From positions 3,025,993-3,071,009 of the forward strand of contig CP070638.1 in NCBI GenBank assembly GCA_020354025.1: 45,017 nucleotides of DNA. The letters are read 5' to 3'. Source of the DNA: Fidelibacterota bacterium (lineage in GTDB: Bacteria; Fidelibacterota; Marinisomatia; SCGC-AAA003-L08; TS1B11). Positions 17,313 to 23,471 of this stretch are shown here, one piece after another (position 1 is the stretch's first letter; every line of letters begins with the position of its first letter). The notes under the pieces were generated by a model. The model was not told the origin of the DNA. It did no database searches and saw only the letters and a list, made by a program, of their open reading frames with translations. The position numbers and the translations under genes are program-made.

Positions 17313-17328
17313 TGTGTTGTAGATCACA
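17313..17328. promoter_or_regulatory. CRP-like palindrome upstream of the FecR-barrel gene
   Basis: TGTGTTGTAGATCACA has the half-sites TGTGt and TCACA with a 6-base spacer, close to the CRP/FNR-family pattern TGTGA-N6-TCACA. It lies about 95 bp upstream of the start at 17218, a distance suited to activation. Three cAMP-forming enzymes are encoded in this window, but no CRP-family gene is seen. The rest of the 17219-17524 spacer holds a weak hairpin (ACTTAC/GTAAGT, 17506-17523) just after the nagB stop and nothing else I can name. Confidence 0.3.
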
Positions 17329-17524
17329 GCCGATGGATCAAGCAATCATTTCCCGGGTAGTCGTCTAGCCCGCCGGAAGCTACCTGTGCGCGATTATCAG
17401 GCTTGAGCGAGCTCATAGTAAGGTTATGGAATAGTGCTCAACTGTGATGCAACATCTTATCTTACAGTATATTACGACACGCCAGAAATCCGGCCAGGTA
17501 ATTTTACTTACCAGATAGTAAGTA

Positions 17525-18310
17525 TTATCGCTCCTCCAGCTTTTCCGCTGAGAATGGATCCAAGAATAACGTGACATCGGAATGCTTTCGTAAAATAGAT
17601 GCCGGGCAGGCCGTACTGATAGGACCATACAATGCATCATAAACAGCTGCCGCTTTCCGTTTATCGGGCACAACACAACTGATCGCTTTACTGTTCATGA
17701 TGGCAGGTATGGTCAACGATAGCGCTACCTGGGGAACATCTTCAAACGTTGGAAACCATCCCTCCCCCAATTGCTGACGTCGACAGGCTTCGTCCAGTTC
17801 TACCTCCTTGACCAACCGGGCATCGTTGAAATCGGCAACAGCTGGATCATTAAAAGCAATGTGACCGTTCTCGCCGATACCGATGCATGCCAGATCAATG
17901 GGATGTGTTTTCAGGAGATTTTCGTACCGGATAATCTCCGCTTCGATATCCTTTGCGTCTCCTGCTAAATAATTTACCTCCGCCGGCTCGATTTCATCCA
18001 ATATCCTTTCTCGTAAAAATTTCCGGAAGCTGGCAGGGTGCTGGTCTGACATATTCTTATATTCATCAAGGTGAAAAACGCGTATTTTCGACCAGTCAAC
18101 CGAGCTTTTTTCCTTGAAAGCATCAATAAACGTAAATTGTGAGGCTCCTGTCGCCAGTACCAAATTGGCCTGGCCCCTCTCCGCGATGGCTTCCTGAACT
18201 TTTCGCTCTGCATATTCAGCCGCCGCCCTACCCAGGGCGACATTAGATTCATAGATTTCAACCGTCATCAGATCAACTTTGAACGATTGAACCAACTTGC
18301 CGTTGCACAT
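17525..18310 (-). CDS. nagB: glucosamine-6-phosphate deaminase
   Basis: About 261 residues. NagB converts glucosamine-6-phosphate to fructose-6-phosphate and ammonia. The catalytic blocks are present: VFHLDEYKNM with the general-base Asp, GIGENGHIAFNDP with the ring-opening residues, and VVPDKRKAAAVYDAL. The segment LATGASQFTFIDAF is the phosphate-binding loop. Three in-frame ATGs exist: 18325, 18310 and 18265. I chose 18310 because AAGGAAG lies 5 nt before it; 18265 (MTVEIYES) matches the usual family N-terminus but lacks a Shine-Dalgarno. It follows nagA by about 90 bp, in the same direction as nagA and the transporter. Confidence 0.92.
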   Translation of the reverse strand: MCNGKLVQSFKVDLMTVEIYESNVALGRAAAEYAERKVQEAIAERGQANLVLATGASQFTFIDAFKEKSSVDWSKIRVFHLDEYKNMSDQHPASFRKFLRERILDEIEPAEVNYLAGDAKDIEAEIIRYENLLKTHPIDLACIGIGENGHIAFNDPAVADFNDARLVKEVELDEACRRQQLGEGWFPTFEDVPQVALSLTIPAIMNSKAISCVVPDKRKAAAVYDALYGPISTACPASILRKHSDVTLFLDPFSAEKLEER

Positions 18311-18341
18311 TATCACTTCCTTCATGATGGTTTTCTAAAAT

Positions 18342-18378
18342 AATGAATGTTCATTGTCCTATAACGCTCATTCGTTAT
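18342..18378. promoter_or_regulatory. two adjacent palindromes upstream of nagB
   Basis: AATGAA-TG-TTCATT (18342-18355) and ATAACG-CTCATT-CGTTAT (18361-18378) are both perfect inverted repeats, 5 bp apart, in the nagA-nagB spacer. They lie 17-53 bp upstream of nagB, where an operator or a small stem-loop would act. No regulator gene is adjacent. Either a repressor site for nagB or RNA hairpins separating the two genes is possible. Confidence 0.35.
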
Positions 18379-18398
18379 CGGTCTGTAGCCAATATGTA

Positions 18399-19646
18399 TC
18401 AATTCTGATCCGCAGTATATACTTCCTTACCGGCTATGATCGTCTTTTTTATGGATAAGGCACCTTCTTTCAAGGTGAAGAGTATCAAATCAGCCCTTTT
18501 GCCAACCTTCAGCTCTCCCCTATCGCTGAAACCGTACAGCCTGGCTGCATTTCTGCTTGCCATATGGATCGCGTTGGCCAGCGTACACCCCGTAAATCGC
18601 ATGACATTTCCAACACCAACACTGATCGGCAATGAGGCTCCCGCCAGGACATTCTGAGCTGGGAATTTGATCATTCCTTCGGGCGTAAGCACAACAACTC
18701 TGTTATCGTAACTATATTCGCCGGGAGGCATGCCAGCTAATTTGGCCATGTCGGAAGTAAGAACGGTTCGTTCCGGTCCCTTCACTTTGTAGAACACCCG
18801 AACTTCTTCCGGGCGGAGGTGGAATCCATCAACTATAATGCTGGCCATCAAGCGGTCATCTGCCAGCTGCGGCCACAGGGGATTGTTATGCCGGTGGATC
18901 AAATTCGCGCATCCGTTTCCAAGATGAGTGGAAATGACCGCGCCCGCGTCGCAGGCCTGCTTCGTTATTTCCGCCGGGGAGTTGTGATGCCCGAGCCCAA
19001 CGATGATCCCCCGATCCACACAGCTATGGATAAAGTCAATTGCACCTTCGATCTCCGGCGCTAGGGTGACCTGCAATATCTTCTGGTCAGCGGCCTCGTA
19101 TACTTCCAGGAACTCCTGCCAATCGGGAGGCCTGACCCACGGCTTATGATGCGCTCCGCGGTAGCCGTCATCCGGTGAGATATAAGGTCCCTCGAGGTGA
19201 AACCCGGGTATCGACAGTCCGATCTCAGGCTCCTGGGCAGCCTGTGCTAATACCGGGAAATTCTCCATTAATCTTTCGTTACTGCTGGTGATAACTGTTG
19301 GCAGGTACGTCGTAACACCAACCTTCCAGAGGGCGTGGGTCGCTTTTCGAATACCTTCGACAGTAAGTCCCGGAGAACTGAAACCGATTGAGATATAGCC
19401 GTTAACCTGATTGTCAATGAGCCCCGGGGCTACATAGACATCTGAAAGCTCGGAGTCATCCAGCTTTTTCTTGGGCGTTATCCTGCTGATATAACCATCG
19501 ACGACCTCTATGGAAACGGGCTTACCATCCAGGTAAGACAATCCTTCTACTTTCATGGCCGTCTGGTCATCAGCATCACATGCCAGGATACCGATGCCGA
19601 TAACAGACAGCATAAGAAAACGACCTGTAGCTCGTAAGATGTTCAT
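18399..19646 (-). CDS. nagA: N-acetylglucosamine-6-phosphate deacetylase family protein with lipoprotein signal
   Basis: 415 residues. The amidohydrolase metal and catalytic motifs of NagA are complete: FHLEGPYISP (Glu), GLGHHNSPAEI (His), STHLGNGCANL (His) and VLTSDM (catalytic Asp), followed by GKRADLILF. Unlike cytoplasmic NagA, it starts with a lipoprotein signal: MNILRATGRFLMLSVIGIG then a lipobox-like ILAC and an Asp-rich linker (DADDQ), so it is predicted to be exported and lipid-anchored. AGGGGAA lies 6 nt before the ATG. It is 40 bp after the NRAMP-like gene and precedes nagB. The substrate could be a periplasmic N-acetyl sugar rather than the phosphorylated form. Confidence 0.85.
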   Translation of the reverse strand: MNILRATGRFLMLSVIGIGILACDADDQTAMKVEGLSYLDGKPVSIEVVDGYISRITPKKKLDDSELSDVYVAPGLIDNQVNGYISIGFSSPGLTVEGIRKATHALWKVGVTTYLPTVITSSNERLMENFPVLAQAAQEPEIGLSIPGFHLEGPYISPDDGYRGAHHKPWVRPPDWQEFLEVYEAADQKILQVTLAPEIEGAIDFIHSCVDRGIIVGLGHHNSPAEITKQACDAGAVISTHLGNGCANLIHRHNNPLWPQLADDRLMASIIVDGFHLRPEEVRVFYKVKGPERTVLTSDMAKLAGMPPGEYSYDNRVVVLTPEGMIKFPAQNVLAGASLPISVGVGNVMRFTGCTLANAIHMASRNAARLYGFSDRGELKVGKRADLILFTLKEGALSIKKTIIAGKEVYTADQN

Positions 19647-19686
19647 TGTGATTCCCCTTGTTTGTAGATCAGCCTGGTTCCGTTGA

Positions 19687-20934
19687 CTATATCAATTCGG
19701 CAATTGCAAAGTAGGCTGTCATTAGTCCGTATAGTAATGTGGCAATCAAACCAATATTCATTCCGGTGTCCGCAACGTGCGATTTCATCACATTCCGCCG
19801 ATTGATGAGTATCAAAACGGGCAGGACAACCGCCGGGAGGATGAGTGCTTGAAAAGCCTGGGAAAAGATCATTACCGCCGGCGGACGCTGGTTTAAGAAC
19901 ACCATTACAAATGAGAACAGGATCCCGATCAGCCCGAGTATTCGAAAGAGTGGGGATTTTACATCTCTGGGCCTGCCGGTATAATCACATATCAACCAGG
20001 GAGCAATCAGGATGATGGGAAAGACTGTCGAGATACCGGCAGCGCTGATCCCGAGAATGAGTATGAAGGCCGCGATCCGGCCGCCAATGGGCTCGAAAAG
20101 GTGGATCAGGTCCACGGTATTGTCAAGCCTTAATCCCATCACGTGCAAAGTCCCCGCGGAAACGGCCATAATAACCGCGCTGAGAAAGAGCATCATACCC
20201 GCGGAAACGAACGCGTCCATCTTTTCCACCCGCAGGTTCTCAATGGTCCAGCCTTTTTCGGCCACGACCGTACTCCGAATGATGAATACAGCTGCCGAGA
20301 CAGTGGTCCCGGTCATAGCCGCGATCAATCTCAACGCACCCGGCTCGTTCGGGATCCGTGGAACAAGTCCGCTGACAATGGCGGGGATGCTGGGTTTAAC
20401 CATGAAGAAGACAACTATAAAGCAAAGGACCATGAAAAATACGAATACGATGAGAATTTTCTCAAATAGCTTGTAATGACCTTCCCAGAGCAGAAAATAC
20501 AGCCCGATAACCAGCACAATGGTTATCCAGAGGACACTGAAGCCGGTTCCGCCAAATATCAGCCTTGAACCTTCCTGTAATAACTCGGAAACAATACCCA
20601 TAATCCCCATCAACGCCAATAATTCGCCAATGATGAGGGCTGTCAGAACATAAAGCGCAAGAATCTTACCTATATTTAAAAACTTGAAGTATTTCAGATA
20701 ATTGGCCAGGGCAGTGTTGCCGGTCACAATGGTTACTTTGCCATACGCCACCATGAGAACGTAGGTAAAGATGCAGGAAAGCGCCAGGGTCCAGAATAAC
20801 GACATGCCGTGTTCGGCCCCCGATTTGGCCATGGTCACTACACTTCCGGTCCCGATATTATAGCCTATCAGGAAAATCCCCGGGCCGACAATACTCAGCG
20901 CTAGCAGGATCTTCTTCGGTAGACTCTTTTTCAT
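19687..20934 (-). CDS. NRAMP-fold membrane transporter lacking canonical metal-binding motifs
   Basis: 415 residues with about 11 hydrophobic helices. The N-terminus (LSIVGPGIFLIGYNIGTGSV) matches NRAMP helix 1, but the metal motif DPGN is replaced by NIGT. In helix 6 the region of the usual MPHN motif reads GTTVSAAVFIIRS, without Met, His or Asn. So the fold is recognisable but transition-metal transport is doubtful. It is the first gene of the NRAMP-like/nagA/nagB operon, with AAGGAAG 8 nt before the ATG, suggesting a substrate linked to amino sugars or their breakdown (ammonium, acetate, Mg2+ or a sugar). Function is inferred from context only. Confidence 0.75.
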   Translation of the reverse strand: MKKSLPKKILLALSIVGPGIFLIGYNIGTGSVVTMAKSGAEHGMSLFWTLALSCIFTYVLMVAYGKVTIVTGNTALANYLKYFKFLNIGKILALYVLTALIIGELLALMGIMGIVSELLQEGSRLIFGGTGFSVLWITIVLVIGLYFLLWEGHYKLFEKILIVFVFFMVLCFIVVFFMVKPSIPAIVSGLVPRIPNEPGALRLIAAMTGTTVSAAVFIIRSTVVAEKGWTIENLRVEKMDAFVSAGMMLFLSAVIMAVSAGTLHVMGLRLDNTVDLIHLFEPIGGRIAAFILILGISAAGISTVFPIILIAPWLICDYTGRPRDVKSPLFRILGLIGILFSFVMVFLNQRPPAVMIFSQAFQALILPAVVLPVLILINRRNVMKSHVADTGMNIGLIATLLYGLMTAYFAIAELI

Positions 20935-21037
20935 TTAATGGACTTCCTTGTTATGGCGAATTGCAGCAGCCTGCACCTCATGCCTGGTATTTATCACCTG
21001 GGAGGATAGGGAAAGTTATTAGTATAAAGGCCTGAGC

Positions 21038-21120
21038 GGCAATGAGCACGTAAATCAAACCTGCAAATCATCGCTAAAATTTGCAGGCTGCATCTCCACG
21101 CCGAATTGCAGCTCATTGCC
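21038..21120 (-). ncRNA. candidate three-way-junction leader RNA of the amino-sugar operon
   Basis: On the minus strand an outer 10-bp stem forms between GGCAATGAGC (21111-21120) and GCTCATTGCC (21038-21047). Inside are a TGCA/TGCA arm with a 14-nt loop and a perfect 9-bp hairpin CCTGCAAAT/ATTTGCAGG (21060-21087). The whole is 83 nt and ends 104 nt upstream of the transporter ATG. The element GCTGCAATTCG of its first arm recurs closer to the start (about 20956-20966), which could allow alternative pairing. It matches no riboswitch class I recognise. It could instead be a mobile inverted-repeat element. Confidence 0.4.
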
Positions 21121-21277
21121 CCTGTGCAGGTCCTATCCCGCAATCACTCGTAATCCGATTCATTTATTCGCATATTTCAGATGGTAAATATCCTCTTACA
21201 GCGGGCAGTAAGGAAGCATTCATGCGCAAGCTGCCGCCATCATGTTCGACATAGCGGGATAAACTCCCCCACGACCT

Positions 21278-21297
21278 TCCCGACGCTTCCGTCGGGA
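21278..21297. repeat. 8-bp perfect hairpin TCCCGACG/CGTCGGGA
   Basis: Arms at 21278-21285 and 21290-21297 around the loop CTTC. It is followed by another imperfect inverted repeat (TATCC/GGATA, about 21303-21325). It is part of the repeat-rich spacer 20935-21585, which holds no gene. No U tract follows, so a terminator role is not clear. Confidence 0.45.
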
Positions 21298-21382
21298 CGC
21301 TCTATCCGGCTTCGCTATCGGGATACACTGGGCTTTTGAATAATGAAAATCCCTGAATCACAATGGAAACAGGGACCTTTTA

Positions 21383-21466
21383 ATGTACCCCGGGCGGGAT
21401 TTCCCGCCGTTGGCGGGACTAACCCCGCCGCAGGCGGGGCGAATCTTATGTACCCCGGGCGGGATT
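21383..21466 (-). repeat. two extra copies of the tRNA-Arg 3' end, with GC-rich hairpins between
   Basis: The 19-bp string ATGTACCCCGGGCGGGATT occurs at 21383-21401, 21448-21466 and 21583-21601. The last copy is the 3' end of the genuine tRNA-Arg plus its flank. Between the first two copies lie hairpins CCCGCC-GTT-GGCGGG (21403-21417) and CCCCGCC-GCA-GGCGGGG (21423-21439). In the second copy the T-arm half ATCCCGCCCGGGGTA is preceded, 46 bp away, by GTTCGA (21514-21519), as if a GC-rich insert had split a T-loop. The first copy is followed downstream by a terminator-like TCCCTG/CAGGGA pairing. These look like leftovers of tRNA copies or integration sites. Confidence 0.6.
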
Positions 21467-21547
21467 GGTGTCGCTACGCTCCACCGGTCTCCGCTCCCCT
21501 CGCTCGCTCCGGCTCGAACAGACGTTCTCACCACTTGACAGAGATAT

Positions 21548-21582
21548 AAAAAGAAGACCCGCCGACGCGGGTTCTTCTTTTT
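21548..21582 (-). terminator. rho-independent terminator after tRNA-Arg
   Basis: AAAAAGAAGACCCGC (21548-21562) and GCGGGTTCTTCTTTTT (21567-21582) form a long hairpin with a 4-base loop and one bulge. On the minus strand it ends in CTTCTTTTT and begins 3 nt after the tRNA-Arg 3' end. It probably ends the tRNA-Val-to-tRNA-Arg transcript. The symmetric T and A tracts would let it work in both directions. Confidence 0.75.
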
Positions 21583-21585
21583 ATG

Positions 21586-21659
21586 TACCCCGGGCGGGAT
21601 TCGAACCCACGACCTCTGGTTCCGGAGACCAGCGCTCTATCCGGCTGAGCTACCGGGGC
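21586..21659 (-). tRNA. tRNA-Arg (anticodon CCG)
   Basis: Minus-strand cloverleaf: acceptor GCCCCGG with CCGGGGT (terminal G-U), D-arm GCTC/GAGC, anticodon stem CTGGT/ACCAG with loop CTCCGGA (anticodon CCG, codon CGG), variable AGGTC, T-arm GTGGG-TTCGAAT-CCCGC, discriminator A. CCA is not encoded. It follows the unknown gene at 21672 and is itself followed by a strong terminator. Its 3' end is repeated twice in the adjacent spacer. Confidence 0.97.
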
Positions 21660-21671
21660 ATTAAGGCAGAC

Positions 21672-22067
21672 TTACGAATCCTCTTCTTCTCCTTCAGCTT
21701 CCTCCGTTGGGACCACGAAACCGATGTGTTTCTCAAAGGGGCTGGGAAAATCAAAGCCTTCCCGATCGGGAAAATGAACGATTGTCGCGATCTGATCCCA
21801 GCGGATCAGGAAATTGGCGTCAACCACGGTGTGGATCTGTTCGTCCGCCGGAAGGGGCTTGCCTTCCTCATCGTTGACCTTGGCTATGGCATAGCCGGGA
21901 TGGGCAACCCAGATGCCTAATTCCTCCACACCCATGACCTTCAGGAAGTACGATGGTTTTTCAAAGCCCAGACTGGCAAACTCCCCAGATTCCCTCAGAA
22001 ACACCTGCACCACGTCACCAACAATATCGGTGGTCTCCATTACCTGATTTTCTGACTCTATAACCAT
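21672..22067 (-). CDS. conserved-looking small acidic protein, function unknown
   Basis: 131 residues; family not recognised. It has a compact soluble pattern of strands (DVVQVFLRESGEF, SYFLKVMGVEELGIWVAHPG, IHTVVDANFLIRWDQIATIVHFPD) and an acidic disordered tail (PTEEAEGEEEDS). The sequence around WVAHPGYAI and FLIRWDQIATIVHF could be a small beta barrel. A second ATG at 22040 (METTDIV) is an equally good start; neither has a strong Shine-Dalgarno. It lies 21 bp after folD and 12 bp before tRNA-Arg. Confidence 0.65.
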   Translation of the reverse strand: MVIESENQVMETTDIVGDVVQVFLRESGEFASLGFEKPSYFLKVMGVEELGIWVAHPGYAIAKVNDEEGKPLPADEQIHTVVDANFLIRWDQIATIVHFPDREGFDFPSPFEKHIGFVVPTEEAEGEEEDS

Positions 22068-22088
22068 GGGTTCAAATATAACCTGATC

Positions 22089-22982
22089 TTAGGAGGCGGC
22101 TCCAGAACTAATTTCCGCCGCCAGGACGGTATTACTGACCAGCATGGCAACCGTCATGGGGCCCACCCCACCGGGGACCGGCGTGATAGCATGAGCCAGC
22201 CCCAGCATGTCATCGGTTGCTACGTCTCCCTCCAGGTGATATCCCTTGGGAGAGTCATCCGGCACCCGATTGACGCCGACATCGACGATGTCCACTCCCT
22301 CACTGACCATTTCACGGGTTACCAGGTGCGGCTGGCCTGACGCGATGATCAGCAGGTCAGCCTGGCGCGTATGGGCGGCAATATCAGGTGTACTCGTGTG
22401 ACAGACGGTAACGGTGGCGTTGCCCCGGCCCCATTTATTGGCCAGCAGGGCCATCATGGGTTTGCCAACAATAGTACTACGCCCCACGACTACCGCGTGA
22501 CGGCGTGCGGTGGGAATTTCATAATGGTTAAGGATTTCCAGGATTCCTTGAGGTGTGCAGGGAATATACCTTGGTTCACCGGCCAGAAGCCGTCCCAGGC
22601 TGTCGGGATGAAAACCGTCAACATCTTTCAGCGGCAAAACGCGCTCCAGCACTGTTTGAGAGTTTATCTGGGACGGCAGGGGCAGCTGTACCAGGATGCC
22701 ATGGAAGTGCTCGTCATCGTTGAGCCGGTCGATGAGCTGTAGGAGCTCTTTCTCGGTAGTCGTTGCCGGCAAGTTGTATGTTTCCGAGACCAGTTCCATA
22801 TTCTGGAAGGCCCTGGTTTTTGAGCGAACGTATACGGCGGAGGCAGGATCATCCCCCACCAGTACCACCGCCAGTCCAGGGATAACATTCCGCCCGCGCA
22901 GGGCTGCAATACGTGGCTTCAGTCGCTCATAGGCCGCTTCAGCAACCGGTTTACCCTTTAAGAGGATCGTGTCTACAGACAT
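22089..22982 (-). CDS. folD: bifunctional methylenetetrahydrofolate dehydrogenase/cyclohydrolase
   Basis: 297 residues. FolD interconverts 5,10-methylene-, methenyl- and 10-formyl-tetrahydrofolate with NADP, supplying one-carbon units for purines and initiator tRNA. The signatures are complete: LVGDDPASAVYVRSKTRA with the catalytic Lys, LVQLPLPSQI, PLKDVDGFHP, the dinucleotide-binding VVGRSTIVGKP, and TPVPGGVGPMTVAML near the end. It lies downstream of zapA across a 150-bp spacer that seems to hold a structured RNA; in proteobacteria the same place downstream of zapA holds 6S RNA followed by another folate gene. Confidence 0.96.
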   Translation of the reverse strand: MSVDTILLKGKPVAEAAYERLKPRIAALRGRNVIPGLAVVLVGDDPASAVYVRSKTRAFQNMELVSETYNLPATTTEKELLQLIDRLNDDEHFHGILVQLPLPSQINSQTVLERVLPLKDVDGFHPDSLGRLLAGEPRYIPCTPQGILEILNHYEIPTARRHAVVVGRSTIVGKPMMALLANKWGRGNATVTVCHTSTPDIAAHTRQADLLIIASGQPHLVTREMVSEGVDIVDVGVNRVPDDSPKGYHLEGDVATDDMLGLAHAITPVPGGVGPMTVAMLVSNTVLAAEISSGAAS

Positions 22983-23012
22983 ACCGACATTACCTGGTTC
23001 AATTATCTTTTT

Positions 23013-23139
23013 GGATTGAATGAAAGATTCCTACCCGCCAGCGCGTCTACCCTTCCCCGTCCTCAAAGGCGGTCCAGCTCATGATCACCTTTGGGAGTAT
23101 CGGAAAAGGATAGCTGACCAGTTGTTTAAAGTTCAATCC
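23013..23139 (-). ncRNA. candidate 6S-like RNA downstream of zapA
   Basis: The minus-strand RNA can fold into one long rod. A closing stem pairs GGATTGAA (23132-23139, overlapping the zapA stop) with TTCAATCC (23013-23020). A large asymmetric bubble follows (about 18 and 26 nt), then a 12-bp stem CTATCCTTTTCC (23102-23113) with GGGGAAGGGTAG (23047-23058) including three G-U pairs. An upper stem CAAAGG/CCTTTG (23088-23093 with 23064-23069), extended by UCC/GGA past one bulged A, carries an 18-nt loop. A rod with a central bubble is the 6S architecture that traps RNA polymerase, and position after zapA is the classic ssrS site. At about 127 nt it is shorter than most 6S RNAs. Confidence 0.45.
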
Positions 23140-23444
23140 TTGAAAGAGGACTCCAGTACCTCATCAACAAGGTTGGACAGGGCCACTGCACGACCTTCGA
23201 TCTGGTCTAATGATGAGCTGCGCTTACGCTTTTCGGTGAAGAGTTCATCGGTGATACTCATGGCCGCCAGGATGGAGATCCTGGTGGATGATTGAGGCCC
23301 ATCGAGGTTTAATTCCGTCTCACGCATGCGTTCATCCACGTAGGCGGCAACCTCGGTGATATAGTCCGGGTCAGCCACCGCCCGCACGGTGTACTCATGG
23401 CCGTAAATAGTAACCCGAACCAGGTTCTGTTCATGATCGTTCAT
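23133..23444 (-). CDS. zapA: cell division protein ZapA
   Basis: 103 residues. ZapA is a small dimeric or tetrameric protein that bundles FtsZ at the division ring. Seen here are the N-terminal strand-rich part (VRVTIYGHEYTVRA, DPDYITEVAAYVDERM) and a C-terminal coiled coil (TDELFTEKRKRSSSLDQIEGRAVAL). GGAGG lies 6 nt before the ATG. It follows pheT by 27 bp; a pheST-zapA order is common. The last codons overlap the closing stem of the candidate structured RNA. Confidence 0.9.
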   Translation of the reverse strand: MNDHEQNLVRVTIYGHEYTVRAVADPDYITEVAAYVDERMRETELNLDGPQSSTRISILAAMSITDELFTEKRKRSSSLDQIEGRAVALSNLVDEVLESSFKD

Positions 23445-23471
23445 GATGATCCTCCTCCCGTGGTACTGGTA

